Counted from the stretch's first letter, positions 50,372-61,610 are shown. The stretch: DNA of 64,000 bases from Zizania palustris (GCA_019279435.1 JAAALK010000289.1:5152342-5216341); one strand, 5' to 3'. Numbers and translations: made by a program. Notes: generated from the letters alone by a model not told the origin.

Positions 50372-51948
50372 GGGTATGTTTGGTTGAGTTGTGGCTGTGG
50401 AAAAAAGTTGATTTGGGTTGTGGGCTATAGAATGTCAGCTGTGAGAAAGCTAAAAACCGTTTGGCTGAAACGATTGTGGAGAAGCTGCTTTGAGCTGTGA
50501 CTGTGAGCTGTGTAAAAATTCAATTTATGAAATTTTGTATGGTTGTATAAAATTTGAAATGTAAATTTATGGAAATTTGTATGGTTGTATGAAATTTGAA
50601 ATGTCAATTTATGGAATTTTGTATGGTTGTATGAAATTTGAAATGTCAATTTATGAAATTTTGTATGATTGTATGAACTTTGAAATGTCAATTTATGGAA
50701 TTTTGTATGGTTGCATGAAATTTGAAATGTCAATTTATGAAATTTTGTATGGTTGCATGAAATTTGAAATGTCAATTTATGGAATTTTGTATGGTTGTAT
50801 GAAATTTGAAATGTCAATTTATGGAATTTTGTATGGTTGTATGAAATTTATAATGTCAATTTATGGAATTGCGTATGGTTGTATGAAATTTGAAATGTCA
50901 ATTTATGGAATTCTGTATGGTTGTATGAAATTTGAAATGTCAATTTATGGAATTCTGTATGGTTGTATAAAATTTGAAATGTCAATTTATGGAATTATGT
51001 ATGGTTGTATGAAATTTGAAATGTCAATTTATGAAATTCTGTATGGTTGTATGAAATTTGAAATGTCAATTTATGAAATTTGAAATGTCAATTTATGGAA
51101 TTTTGTATGGTTGTATGAAATTTGAAATATCAATTTATGAAATTTTGTATGGTTGTATGAAATTTGAAATGTCAATTTATGAAATTTTGTATGGTTGTAT
51201 GAAATTTGAAATGTCAATTTATGGAATTTTGTATGGTTGTATGAAATTTGAAATGTCAATTTATGGAATTTTGTATGGTTGTATGAAATTTGAAATGTCA
51301 ATTTATGGAATTTTGGATGGTTGTATGAAATTTGAAATGTCAATTTATGGAATTCTGTATGGTTGTATGAAATTTGAAATGTCAATTTATGGAATTCTGT
51401 ATGGTTGTATGAAATTTGAAATGTCAATTTATGGAATTCTGTATGGTTGTATGAAATTTGAAATGTCAATTTATGGAATTCTGTATGGTTGTATGAAATT
51501 TGAAATGTCAATTTATGGAATTCTGTATGGTTGTATGAAATTTGAAATGTCAATTTATGGAATTCTGTATGGTTGTATGAAATTTGAAATGTCAATTTAT
51601 GGAATTCTGTATGGTTGTATGAAATTTGAAATGTCAATTTATGGAATTCTGTATGGTTGTATGAAATTTGAAATGTCAATTTATGGAATTCTGTATGGTT
51701 GTATGAAATTTGAAATGTCAATTTATGGAATTTTGTATGGTTGTACGAAATTTGAAATGTCAATTTATGAAATTTTTTATGGTTGTGAAGCCAGAAGCCG
51801 CAAAAAGCAGTTCTGGGGGAATTTTCACAGTTTCATTGCACCAAAAGTTGTTTTTACTAAAAGTTGTTGGCTTGGAATAAGCCATTTGGTTTGGTTTTTG
51901 GCTTCTAAGAAGCAAAAGATGCACCCAAAAACCAAACCAAAGGGACCC
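50372..51948. mobile_element. PIF/Harbinger-type non-autonomous element enlarged by a minisatellite
   Basis: Ends GGGTATGTTTGGTT and AACCAAAGGGACCC form an imperfect inverted repeat, flanked by TTA (50369-50371, 51949-51951). Subterminal GTGGCTGTGG/AGCAGTTCTGG regions flank a 42-bp repeat array that makes up four fifths of it. No transposase. Confidence 0.75.
50519..51790. repeat. about 30 tandem copies of a 42-bp unit
   Basis: The unit is made of GTATGGTTGTATGAAATTTG followed by AAATGTCAATTTATGGAATT and TT/CT. Because 42 is divisible by three and the unit lacks stops in one frame per strand, it reads as a 14-residue repeat on plus (GCMKFEMSIYGILY) and minus (TFQISYNHTKFHKL). One partial unit lies at 51060-51090. 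Nine consecutive identical units run from 51349 to 51726. Not considered a gene. Confidence 0.95.
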
Positions 51949-51951
51949 TTA

Positions 51952-52499
51952 GCTCCTCACCTTAGCCATGCCAATCTGCGCACAGCATGGCAGAGCGGGC
52001 GACATAGCCAACATAGTAGCATGGTGTCAACTATTGTGGGAGGAGTCTGCTAGGGTTTAGGGTTTATGAAAGGAAAAAGATTGGTGTTCAGGTGTGTTCT
52101 TCTTGCACAAACTCTTGTCGATCGGTAAAAATTTCTTGTAGCTAGGTCAGCGATTACCTGCAGGCTTGACTGCTATAATTCCTTGTGGGGTTCAATCGAT
52201 TCGAAGGCAAGGGACATCCTAGAGAGACAAAGTCTTCAGGTGAGACAGATAATCACTGCAATCAAAGAAATGGAAGAATGCATTCTAGAGGCGGTCTCTG
52301 TTCTGACAGGAAAGATAGAGAATCTGGAGTTTATCTAGGACAAATTGGCTCAAATTGATTTGAAGTTGGAGTGCCAGAAGGAGAGATTGGACCAAGTGCA
52401 GGCAAAGGTTGATCTCTCAACGGCTTCCTTGGGTCAAGTTCAACAAGATCAGGAAGTTATGTCACAGGTAATTAGAAGACTCCACAAGTTTCAGGTAAG
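51952..52499. other. leader-like sequence before the gypsy gag relic
   Basis: Contains GGGTTTAGGGTTT near 52051, then a frame-broken coiled-coil-like stretch (QVRQIITAIKEMEEC, LECQKERLDQVQAKVDLSTA), the usual N-terminal region before grass gypsy capsids. Confidence 0.5.
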
Positions 52500-53326
52500 A
52501 TGGCTGGAGTTGTGGTCATGAATCCATCTTCTGCACCTCAAGTGGACTTGACAGAAAGGGATCAGGGAGGACAGGATAATGGACAGAGAAGGAATTGGGT
52601 ACCTAAGATGGATTTCCTGAAGTTCAATGGCACTGATGCTTGTGTGTGGATTGACCAATACATGACATACTTTGAGATGTATCAGATTCACGACAATTTC
52701 AAGGTATCAGTGGCTTCTTTGAATCTTGTGGGGAAATCAACCCATTGGTACAAGGCATGGACATAAACAGATGGTTGACATAATTGGCATGAGTTTTGTA
52801 CTGTAGTGGTTGGGGATGTTGAAGCAAATTTGCATAGAATAAGATGGATGAGCTATTAAGGTTGGAGCAAACAGGTACTATTGATGAGTATAAAAGCAAT
52901 TTTGACACTGTTGTATCAGATCAAGCTTCATGACAAGGCTGCTGTTCGAGGACTTTGGTTAGTGGGGCAATTTGTTCTTACTTTAAGGAGGAAATCAGGC
53001 TACATATGCAGTCCCAGCTACTAGAAACAGTGAGTCATGCATGTCATCTTGCATTAGCTAAGGGCTGGTTGAGAATTTGAGATTATCGAGGTGAAGAAGA
53101 AAGGGTTAAATTTTTCTGTGCTATTACAATTTTCACAGTTTTGAAATATGTCATTTGTATGATGAGGCCCACCACAACCACTGACATTAGCATTTTTCAA
53201 ATTACAAAAAATTGTAATGGTATTTTTACTAATTTCAAAAGAAAAAATGGGTTAACAAGCCTGGTCCTCCTGCCAAGTTATTTGATAAGCCAAAACTGGT
53301 TTCTAGGGATATTTGGAAGTGTTTTG
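52500..53326 (+). pseudogene. gypsy gag relic
   Basis: Reads NWVPKMDFLKFNGTDACVWI, DQYMTYFEMYQIHDNFKVSV and ASLNLVGKSTHWYKAW to 52766, a gypsy capsid. Further frame-broken capsid (MDELLRLEQTGT, HLALAKG) runs to 53090, followed by PPAKLFDKPKLVS before the copia LTR at 53327. It may be the 5' half of the gypsy whose protease appears at 60860. Confidence 0.8.
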
Positions 53327-53410
53327 TGTTAGCTCATGTACTAGGCCCATGTATGCTATTATTATTATCCACCTACCCTTCTAGGGTTAGGTGAGGAATC
53401 CATTCTAACA
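53327..53410 (+). repeat. 84-bp copia-type LTR with primer-binding site, truncated element
   Basis: TGTTAGCTCATG to CCATTCTAACA, followed by TGGTATCAAACTAGGG. Only about 25 bp of interior remain before another LTR starts at 53436. Confidence 0.75.
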
Positions 53411-53435
53411 TGGTATCAAACTAGGGTTAGGGTTC

Positions 53436-54622
53436 CGTTGATAGCAAAAAATGGCATTAATGATTAAAGTTGTCAAAATGTCAAGTTTTGGTAATTTAGC
53501 TAAAAATATGCTAAGTCATGGCACAGGCAGTCTGACCGGCCATGTACTACCGGTCTAACCGGCCCACTTCGGTCAAACCGGCCATAGGTCCAGTCAGACC
53601 AGCCTACTCTATATCCGATTCAGATTAGTTGATTCTGGATCTATTTTATCTCTAATTAATTATTGATGACTTGGAACTCGTGTCTAAGTCCATTTAGAGC
53701 GCAGGCACTCATGACCAACCTCTATAAATAGAGGCAAGGCCGATTCGAGAACCCCCCCACCAAAACCCTAATATATCCAATCTATTATTTCCTTGAATCG
53801 TTCCGTTAATTTTCAATCTACCTTTTTGCCCTAGGTTTAGTTCTAACATCCGTCTTTGCTGGTTTACGCTAAAAACCATCCGGCCGCTGCGTCATAATCA
53901 CGGTAAGTCCTTGTCGGTTCGCTCGTGAATCATCCTTTTCATCCACATAGCGGATTTCTATCGTTTTATCAGTTTTTACCAGTAATTCGGTCTCTTGGCC
54001 GAGTTGCCTCTGATTTTCTGTTGTTTTTTGCAGTGTTTCATCTCTTTTATCTTCGCCGAGAAGTTTCGGGCAAAGGCACCAACAGCAAGACGATCGACGA
54101 AGGACCCAGGCGATCGGATCTTTCATTGTCGGTCTGACCGGCGTTGACGGGCCGGTCCGACCGGGTAGTGTCGTGTCGTAATCCTATCGCCGGCACACGC
54201 TGGTCTGACCGATGGCATACAGTCAGTCCGACCGGCGTTGTGCAGTTAGGCCCCGGAGCGCCCTTTTTTGTACTACCGGTCAGACCGCCGCGTGTAGGCC
54301 GGTCTGACCACAGTCCCCAGTCGGTCTGACAGGCAACCCTAGGCCGGTCCGACCACATAGCCCCTGTTCGGTTTAATCAATTTTAGCTAGTCGATTAGGT
54401 TTAATTATTTTTAGTTATTTTCTCACACATCAGTTAATTGAATAATTTTATATTAATATTATTTTATGGTCTGGCGACTCCGTTATTTACTTACCACTAT
54501 TTAAGGATAGTCAGAACGCGGCGTCGGCGTTGTGTTACGCTTAAGGGTTTACTCCTAAGTATCTGCACGCTTTTGGATCGTCGAATCGACGTCCGTGTGT
54601 TTGGCGCATTTTCGTGTCAACA
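53436..54622 (+). repeat. 5' LTR (1187 bp) of the same family as the solo LTR at 2216
   Basis: Starts CGTTGATAGCAAAAAATGG (first T mutated to C) and ends TTTTCGTGTCAACA, followed by the primer-binding site TTTGGCGACTCCACTAGGG. At least ten copies of the CCGGTC(T/C)GACCGG-type motif lie at 53530-53610 and 54125-54355. Interior sequence after the site is readable to about 54800 (Ser/Thr-rich frame from 54652). Confidence 0.85.
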
Positions 54623-54799
54623 CACTTTTTGGCGACTCCACTAGGGAGAGACATGCCAAGCACTTCTATATCGGCGACGGGTACATCCACTACCTCTACA
54701 TCAACAAGACCCTCGACGTCAATGAATCCGGTGGGGAGCTTAGAGATTGACGACGGCAGCATCATCGTCCCCCCCTCAACAACCTCTCTGAGGAGGATA

Positions 54800-55187
54800 G
54801 GGTAGAACTCGAGGCTCAAGTTCACCATCCGCTGCGATGAATTCCTAATCTAGCACCAGTTTGGGGAGCACCGTCGATGACATGTTGAAGGCTATTATGC
54901 AACGCCTAGATGCCATCGAAAGGCGCCTAGATATCCTTGTAGCAAAAGCGGTTCCCTCTGATGCGGGCCGCCTAGATGCAAGGGAGAGGAGGGAAGGGAG
55001 ACACAACCACTGGCCAAGCCCTAGCCGAGCTCCCTCTGATGTGGGCCGCCTCTGCCTTCGCCTCCGAGATGCACCCTGCGACATCGGAGTTAAAGCAGCT
55101 GAAGCCGACACCGGAGATCCGGCACCTCAGCATGCGAAAGCGACCGCCGGGGCGCTACGCCACCAAGATTCAAGTCCCGGCGAAGAC
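54800..55187 (+). pseudogene. gag-like start of a non-autonomous LTR element (first half)
   Basis: From about 54800 the sequence aligns with the interior of the 8403 element. The frame from 54861 reads MGSTVDDMLKAIMQRLDAIE, RRLDILVAKAVPSDAGRLD, an amphipathic helix as at 8820. Its 5' LTR is missing, replaced by the interior of the 53436 element. Copia E interrupts it at 55188. Confidence 0.6.
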
Positions 55188-55293
55188 TGTTAAGGCCCAT
55201 ATACTATAGGCCCATGGCCCATATATTCTCCCTATATATATGCTTGTCTCCCACTATCAAGATTATCCACTCTCTAATCTAAGGTTAGTAACA
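55188..55293 (+). repeat. 5' LTR of copia E
   Basis: 106 bp, TGTTAAGGCCCATATAC to GGTTAGTAACA, with TATATATATGC box. Nearly the same length and ends as the LTRs of the inverted-LTR element at 40394. Confidence 0.94.
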
Positions 55294-55823
55294 TGGTAAC
55301 AGAGCATGGGTTAGGGTTAGGGTTAGGCCTAATCTAATCTACCCAATCCATTTTTTCCACCCCTGCCACGGCCTGTTCTGCTTCCGCCGCCCATCACGGG
55401 TAGTCTGCCGCTGCCGGCCACCCGTGCGGCTCCTCTCCGCCGCCGGCATCGCCCGGCGCGGCCCGAACCCGCCGGCCTGTCTACGCCACCCTAGCGGCTC
55501 CATCCCGTCGCGTACCGTCCCTACCGCCCGTGCAGCTCTATTCCCACCGTCGGTCGCCTCGCGGTGCCTCCGCCCGTCGCGCGGCTCGACCTCGTCTCCT
55601 GGCGCTCTGTCAGGGGTGTGCTGGCATCCCCTGAGGTGCATCGATTTGTGGTGCTGTTGTGATCTGTGGTGCTGTTGTGCTGCTGCCAAACCGGTCCTCT
55701 GTTGCAACTGATTTGTGGTGCTGCCAATGTTGTTGCCAGACTGGTCCTATGTTGCCTCCAGTGCATCTACAGTGCCTGCCTTGGTGATTTCTACTTCTCT
55801 TAGAGGTTGTCCTGTTTTTCAAC

Positions 55824-56765
55824 ATGTCACAGATAAATGCAATTATTGTTAGTATCACTCTAAATGGTCACAATTATCTTGAGTGGTCATTCTATGTAGA
55901 AACTGCTATGAGGGGCACTGGTCTTTATTTTCATCTAACAGATGATGCACCTGCACTTAAGTCTGATGGTAGTAATGCTAAAGAAGTCACTGATTGGCAA
56001 ATTAGTAATGGCAAAGTGATGGCTGCCATGGTCAACAGTACCAAGCAATATATGATTATGAGTCTGTCTAAGTTTAAAACAGCAAAAGCAATTTGGTCTG
56101 CCTTGAAGGATAGATTTGTTCAGGATAGTGGTGCTCTTTTACATACCCTCATGCAGCAAATTCAAACAATTGAGAAGAATGATATGTCCATTGATGATTA
56201 CTACTCTGCTTTTGATCATTTGGTAGGCTCTTTGTCCTCTATGATAGGTGTTTGTGCTGTTGATCGGTGTCCAACACACAAATTTATTAATAAGTTTTTT
56301 GTATATCGCTTTGTCATGGAAGTAAGGGATGGATTTGATTCTCTCCGTAAGAGGTTGTTGCATGATTCTCTTAACTTAACAATGGCACGTGCTTTGTATG
56401 AGTTAATTGCTGAAGAGACTCGCCTTCGGTTTATGTCTATTGCATCTTTGTCAGTATCTCATAGTGTGTTAGCGACTTCTCAAAGATTCAGTACACCTAA
56501 AGCTACTTCTGCAAATCCTTGTAAGCATTGTGGCAAGACTGGTCATTCTCCAGAGAACTGTTTTTCTCAACATCCAGAGAAGCTAGCTGAGTACCGTGCT
56601 CGTCGAGCTGCTAAGACTGGTCGTGGACATGGTACTAGTCCCACTCCAAAAAGTGTAGTGTTTGTGGCCGCTACCTCCTCTATTGGTGCGTCGATCTCAT
56701 CATGGGTACTTGACTCAAGGGCTTCCTTCCATGTGATATCAGATCAGTCTCAGCTTGTTAGTTGA
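55824..56765 (+). CDS. copia E Gag and protease start, 313-codon frame
   Basis: ATG 55824 (ACATGTCAC), MSQINAIIVSITLNGHNYLE W, the copia Gag opening. Then AIWSALKDRFVQDSGALLHT, TIEKNDMSIDDYYSAFDHLV, and the intact knuckle CKHCGKTGHSPENC. The protease begins WVLDSRASFHV, where the active-site DSG reads DSR, so it should be inactive. Stop TGA at 56763. A 530-bp untranslated leader rich in CCG precedes it. Confidence 0.88.
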   Translation: MSQINAIIVSITLNGHNYLEWSFYVETAMRGTGLYFHLTDDAPALKSDGSNAKEVTDWQISNGKVMAAMVNSTKQYMIMSLSKFKTAKAIWSALKDRFVQDSGALLHTLMQQIQTIEKNDMSIDDYYSAFDHLVGSLSSMIGVCAVDRCPTHKFINKFFVYRFVMEVRDGFDSLRKRLLHDSLNLTMARALYELIAEETRLRFMSIASLSVSHSVLATSQRFSTPKATSANPCKHCGKTGHSPENCFSQHPEKLAEYRARRAAKTGRGHGTSPTPKSVVFVAATSSIGASISSWVLDSRASFHVISDQSQLVS

Positions 56766-58202
56766 AAGGCAGTTACTGATGGCACTTCTATTCAGACAGT
56801 TGATGGTACATGTTGCTATATCACTTAAAAAGGCTCTCTCTCTACTTGTCATTTTTCAGTGCCTGATGTTTCTTTAGTTCCTAAATTGTTTATGAATCTT
56901 CTTTTAGTCGGTCAAGTTACTGATTAAAATTGTTTTGTTGGATTTGATGACTCATCTTGTTTTATTCAGAATCGTCGAACAGGGGTTGTGATTGCGACTG
57001 GCCAGCGCTGCAGAGATTCTCCTAGCCTCTATGTTCTTGATACTTTGCATCTTCCTCAGTCTTTAGCTCGCGTCTCATCTGTTGCCTCGTCTTCATCATC
57101 TTCAGCTTCATCCTTTGCCAAGTGGCATCATCGTTTAGATCATTTGTGTGGGTCTCAGTTATCTACCTTAATAAATAAAGGTTGTTTAGGTCCTACTTCC
57201 ATTGAGTCGAGTTTTCATTGTAAAGGTTGCAAATTTGGAAAACAAATACACCTTCCATATTCATCTAGTGTCTCTCATAGTACGACACCTTTTGCTCTTA
57301 TTCATTCGGATGTATGGGGACCTGCTCCTTTTGATACAAAGGGTGGTCACAAATATTATGTCATTTTTATTGATGATCATTCTCGCTATACTTGGATATA
57401 TTTTATGAAACATTGTTCCCAATTGTATTCTATTTATCAATCTTTTGCTTGTATGGTTCACACCCAATTTTCCACTCCTATTAAAATATTTCGTTCTGAT
57501 TCTGACGGTGAATACTTATCTGCTAAATTTCACAAGTTTCTAACCTCATAGGGTACCCTTGCTCAGCTCTCATGTCCAGGTGCTCATGCACAAAACGATG
57601 TTGCCGAGCGCAAACACCGTCATCTTATAGAGACTGCTCGTACGCTTCTCATTTCGTCTTTTGTTCAATCTCATTTCTGGGGTGAAGCCGTTTCCACTGC
57701 AGTCTACCTAATCAATAAACAACCATCTTCAAAACTATCTGGCCTCTATCCAGGAGAGGTTCTCTTTGTTATTCCGCCTAAGTATGATCATCTTCGTGTT
57801 TTTGGATGTATTTGTTATGTCTTACTTGCTCCACGCGAGCGCACAAAGTTGACTGTCCAATCTATTGAGTGTGTTTTTCTTGGGTGTAGTCCTGAGCATA
57901 AGGGTTACTGCTGCTATGATCCTTCTCGACGCATCCGTATTTCACGAGATGTGACCTTTGCTGAAGACCGTCCTTTCTTTTACAGTCCTTCTACTCAGCC
58001 CTCATATAATCCAACACAGTTCACATCATTTCTTACTCTTCCTAATATTTCTGATCCCACACTTACTAATATTCCTGCTCCTTCTCCTTCCACTACTCTC
58101 ATCCCTGTTGAGCCTTCACCTACTACCTCAGCCACAACACCACCACCTGAGCCTTCAGCCTTCACCTACTACCTCAGTCACACCACCACCTCCACACCCT
58201 AA
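56766..58202 (+). pseudogene. copia E protease remainder and integrase
   Basis: Point stops near 56826, 56926 and 57549 break the frame. Readable: AKWHHRLDHLCGSQLSTL and CKGCKFGKQIHLPYS (HHCC), LIHSDVWGPAPFDTKGGHKY and IFIDDHSRYTWIYF (first Asp), FRSDSDGEYLSAKF (second Asp) and NDVAERKHRHLIETART (Glu), then HLRVFGCICYVLLAPRERTK and CVFLGCSPEHKGYCC. All three catalytic acids are present, unlike copia B and D. A Pro/Thr/Ser-rich linker follows to 58202. Confidence 0.9.
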
Positions 58203-59974
58203 GCTACCTATCATACATTTCTACACTCGTCGTTCCACACAGCTTCCACCACCTCCAACCTCTTTGGCTAGTCCCAATTCTCTTGTTTTTGATGATTCTA
58301 ACAATAATGATGAGTTACTTGTTATTTCTGATGAGTTACAAACCGGTTCCCATTACCATCTCCGAGATCGGACTACTATTGCACCTCCGGACAGATTGGG
58401 TTTTCCATGTGTTAATGTTGTCATTGATGAACCATCTAATTATAAGGAAGTTGTTGGTATTCCTGAGTGGCAACTTGCTATGTCAGAGGAACTAGCGGCC
58501 CTTGATCGTGCACATACTTGGGATATTGTTCCTCTACCAGCATATGTTGTACCAATTTCATGCAAATGGGTATTCAAAATCAAAACAAAATCAGATGGTT
58601 CCATTGAGAAGTATAAAGCTCGTCTGGTTGCTCATGGTTTTCAGCAGGCACAAGGATGGGACTATGATGAGACATTTGCATCAATTGCGCATATAACTAC
58701 CGTTCGTACATTGATCGTTGTGGCCGCTGCATCCTCTTGGATCATCTCTCAGATGGATGTCAAAAATGTCTTTCTTCATGAGGATCTTCATGAGGAAGTT
58801 TATATGCAGCCACCACCTGGTGTTAACATTCCTTCAGGACATGTTTGTCGTCTACGTCGTGTCTTATATGGTCTTAAATAAGCTCCTCGTGCTTGGTTTG
58901 AGCGTTTTGTCTCTGTAATACAGGCTGCAGGGTTTTCCTCTAGTGATCATGATCCTGCTTTATTTATTCATCTCTCTCCACGTGGACGCGCATTGCTTCT
59001 TCTATTGTATGTGGATGATATGTTGATTACAGGAGAAGATGCAGCATATATATCATTTGTGAAAAAGAAACTTGGTGAGTTGTTTCTGATGTCAGATTTA
59101 GGTCCTCTCAGTTATTTTTTAGGATCGAGGATTTGCATTTTTTTAAGGGATATTATATTTCTCAGTCCAAATACATACAAGATCTGATTGCTCGATCTGG
59201 ACTCAGTGACAATAAGACTGCAGCTAAACCTATGGACCTTCATTTACAGCTTTGTCCCACTGATGGTTCACCCGTTGATGATCCCTCTAGGTATCGTCAT
59301 ATTGTGGGAAGTCTTATTTATCTCACGGTAACAAGACCTGATATTGCTCATGTCGTTCATATTTTGAGTCAATTTGTGAGAGTTCCTACTTCTGTCCATT
59401 TTGAACATTTGCTTTGTGTGCTGCGATACTTAAGAGGGACATCTTCTCAGTGCTTGTTCTATGCTACTGATAGCCCACTTGAGCTGTTGCTTACTCAGAT
59501 TCTACTTGGGTCAGTGATCCTATAGAACGTCGTTTTGTCATAGGTTATTGTATTCTTCTTGGTTCTTCTCCTATTGCATGGAAGTCCAAGAAGCAAACAG
59601 CTGTGTCTCGGTCTAGTACAGAAGCAAAACTTCGAGCGCTTGCCACTACTACTTCAGAGATTGTATGGCTGAGATGGTTGTTATGTGATTTTGGTATTTT
59701 TTGTGACGCCCCCACGCCTCTTCTATGTGACAACACTAGAGCCATACATATTGCCAACGATCCTATAAAACATGAGCTTACAAAACATATTGGAGTTGAT
59801 GCTTCTTTTACTCGGTCTCATTGTCATCAGAAAACAATTGATCTTCAATATGTGCCATCAGAGCTACAAGTAGCAGATTTCTTTACTAAGTCTCAGACTC
59901 AAGAGCAGCATCATCTTCATCTGCTCAAACTCAATGCTTCAATCCACCTTTTCCACCTTGAGTTTGAAGGGGGG
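58203..59974 (+). pseudogene. copia E reverse transcriptase and RNase H
   Basis: RT: EWQLAMSEELAALDRAHTWD, SCKWVFKIKTKSDGSIEKYK, WDYDETFASIAH, QMDVKNVFLHEDLHEEVYMQ, LYGLK, a Gln-to-stop TAA at 58878, APRAWFERFVS and LLLLYVDDMLITGEDAAY (intact YVDD near 59007). RNase H: SKYIQDLIARSGL, frameshift near 59510, KKQTAVSRSSTEAKLRALAT, CDNTRAIHIANDPIKHE and VADFFTKSQTQEQHH, ending HLEFEGGC at 59980, overlapping the polypurine tract. Confidence 0.9.
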
Positions 59975-60082
59975 TGTTAAGACCCATATACTATAGGCCC
60001 ATGGCTCATATATTCTCTCTATATATATATGCTTGTCTCCCACTATCAGGATTATCCACTCTCTAATCTAAGGTTAGTAACA
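59975..60082 (+). repeat. 3' LTR of copia E
   Basis: 108 bp, TGTTAAGACCCATATAC to GGTTAGTAACA, followed by AAGAT. Confidence 0.94.
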
Positions 60083-60087
60083 AAGAT

Positions 60088-60859
60088 GACCCTGATCTAG
60101 TTGGGCACCTTGGACTCCACCAAGGAGGTGGCCCGCACCTACAACGTCGCCGCTCAATCCCTCCGTGGGTCCACCACAGACCCCTACACACCGCACCACT
60201 ATCGTTGGTCGTCGCTGCCCTACACAGTGTGGCACCGCTGCTGGACACTGTGTGGGCTGCTGCTTCCCCGCATGGAGCGGTGATGCCGACCGACGTGGCC
60301 GCCGCTGTCATCCGCATCTCCTCCACGTCGTCGTCATCGCAGTGGTGGGCAATAGCAGGGACGACGACTCAGCAACTCAAGGACGAGCTGCGTTTTTAGG
60401 GGGGTGAAGTGTCACGGGTAGGAAGTGGGCTAGGCCCAGGCCCTCCAGCCCGTGAACAATACCGCGGGTACTGTTCACGTGAACAATACTGCGATATTGT
60501 AGTAGATAAAATAGTTAAATATCAGATTTTGGTTAGGAGTCTTAATGGCTAAGTATTGTAATCATATTAGGATTGGTTTGTTAGTTGTTAGAAATATTGT
60601 AATCAGATTAGAGTTGGATTGGTTTGTTAGTTGTTAGATCCTGGGACTCTGTACTATATAAACAGAGCCTGACCGAGGGTTTAGGTCATCGAGTAGTTCA
60701 GTTTGGTTTGTGCCTTTCTTGTATCCCTACCTCTTCGCCGCGTCGCTGCAACGACGCCGCCGCGACAGAGTGGTCCAGGCCCTCGACCATCTACATCTTT
60801 TAAATACAGTTTGAGACGATTAGTCCCTACCAATTCCGTGGAAATCCCTGCCGGTGACA
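60088..60859 (+). mobile_element. 3' half of the non-autonomous LTR element, with 3' LTR
   Basis: Continues the 54800-55187 segment across copia E. The end of the interior reads QQLKDELRF, like QLKDELVFKGG in the 8403 element, then the polypurine tract TTTTAGGGGGGTGAAG and LTR 60410-60859 (TGTCACGGGTAGG...GCCGGTGACA) with TATA box ACTATATAAACAGAG near 60654-60668. Confidence 0.82.
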
Positions 60860-61020
60860 GAGATATTCAATTGGGGGGTTATGATGCAATTCTTGGCATG
60901 GATTGGTTTGCTAAATGTAGTACCATGAGCTGTGACCAGCAACAGAAAACATTATCCTTCAAGTATAGAGAGGACAGATGGTGACCTTACAAGGCTTATT
61001 ACCCCAGCATGCTCACAACA
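60860..61020 (+). pseudogene. gypsy protease/RT junction fragment
   Basis: DIQLGGYDAILGMDWFAKCS and TMSCDQQQKTLSFKYREDRW up to 60984: the C-terminal lobe of a gypsy retropepsin (the GMDW box). Unrelated in frame to the next fragment. Probably belongs with the gag at 52500-53326, the intervening 7.5 kb being later insertions. Confidence 0.75.
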
Positions 61021-61100
61021 TTCAGCCTATGGTTGTCCATCAACTTGTTAAAAGTCACAAAAGCAATGACATATGGGTTAGTGCTTTAATCAATCACTGT

Positions 61101-61610
61101 TAAAAGTCACCAATCTGACTAATGGCACTGCTCAACTCAGGTTCAACACACAACTTCATCGACGTCGAGGCAACGGCACGCGCGGGGATCACAATCCAGG
61201 ACCAAGGAGGCCTTAGCATCGCAGTGGCTAATGGCAACCGGCTTCTCAGCCCAGGGTGCTATCAGGACCTACATTTCAAGATCGGTGACAAGCAATTCAT
61301 CGACGATTACTACGGCCTTGCCTTGGGTTTATATGACATGGTCTTGGGAGTACAGTGGCTTGAACCCTAGGGTCTTATGCTCTAGGATTTCGGTAAGCGC
61401 GCCATGAAGTTCGCCTGCCACAATCATTGTGTGCTCTGGTGTGCTACCGATCAGCCACTAGTACCCCCGGCCCTCCTGACAATAAATGCCAACCTCATGG
61501 AAGAGTTGCTGCTCGAGTTTGCTACACTTTTTGCAAAACCCAGCGGACTTCCACCAGAGTGAGCGTGTGCTCATCAGATCTGCCTACTACCATAGCGGTC
61601 TAACCTTATC
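61101..61610 (+). pseudogene. gypsy protease and pre-RT region
   Basis: MALLNSGSTHNFIDVEATAR (active-site D of DSG replaced by N), SIAVANGNRLLSPGCYQDLH and YGLALGLYDMVLGVQWLEP to 61370. Then in other frames LLLEFATLFAKPSGLPP, the usual pre-RT segment. This starts the long decayed gypsy that runs to the window end. Confidence 0.85.

Larger units (their letters stand above)
55188..60082 (+). mobile_element. copia E: complete Ty1/copia element
   Basis: LTRs 55188-55293 and 59975-60082 (four substitutions and a 2-bp indel apart), target duplication AAGAC/AAGAT (one mismatch), primer-binding site TGGTAACAGAGCATGGG at 55294 and polypurine tract GAAGGGGGG just before 59975. Gag, protease, integrase, RT and RNase H in order, with scattered stops. 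Integrase and RT catalytic residues are otherwise kept. Confidence 0.94.

Noticed and set aside
50519..51790. CRISPR-like regular array
   Set aside because: Units are directly adjacent with no unique spacers, and the window is plant nuclear DNA.
50577..52053. Two long plus-strand open frames (168 and 331 codons) and matching minus-strand frames
   Set aside because: They are the 42-bp tandem array read in its stop-free frames. There is no non-repetitive domain, and both strands are equally open.
55305..55330. GGGTTAGGGTTAGGG, possible interstitial telomere repeat
   Set aside because: Only about three units directly after the copia E primer site. Plant telomeres are TTTAGGG, and similar leaders follow other copia PBSs (40512).
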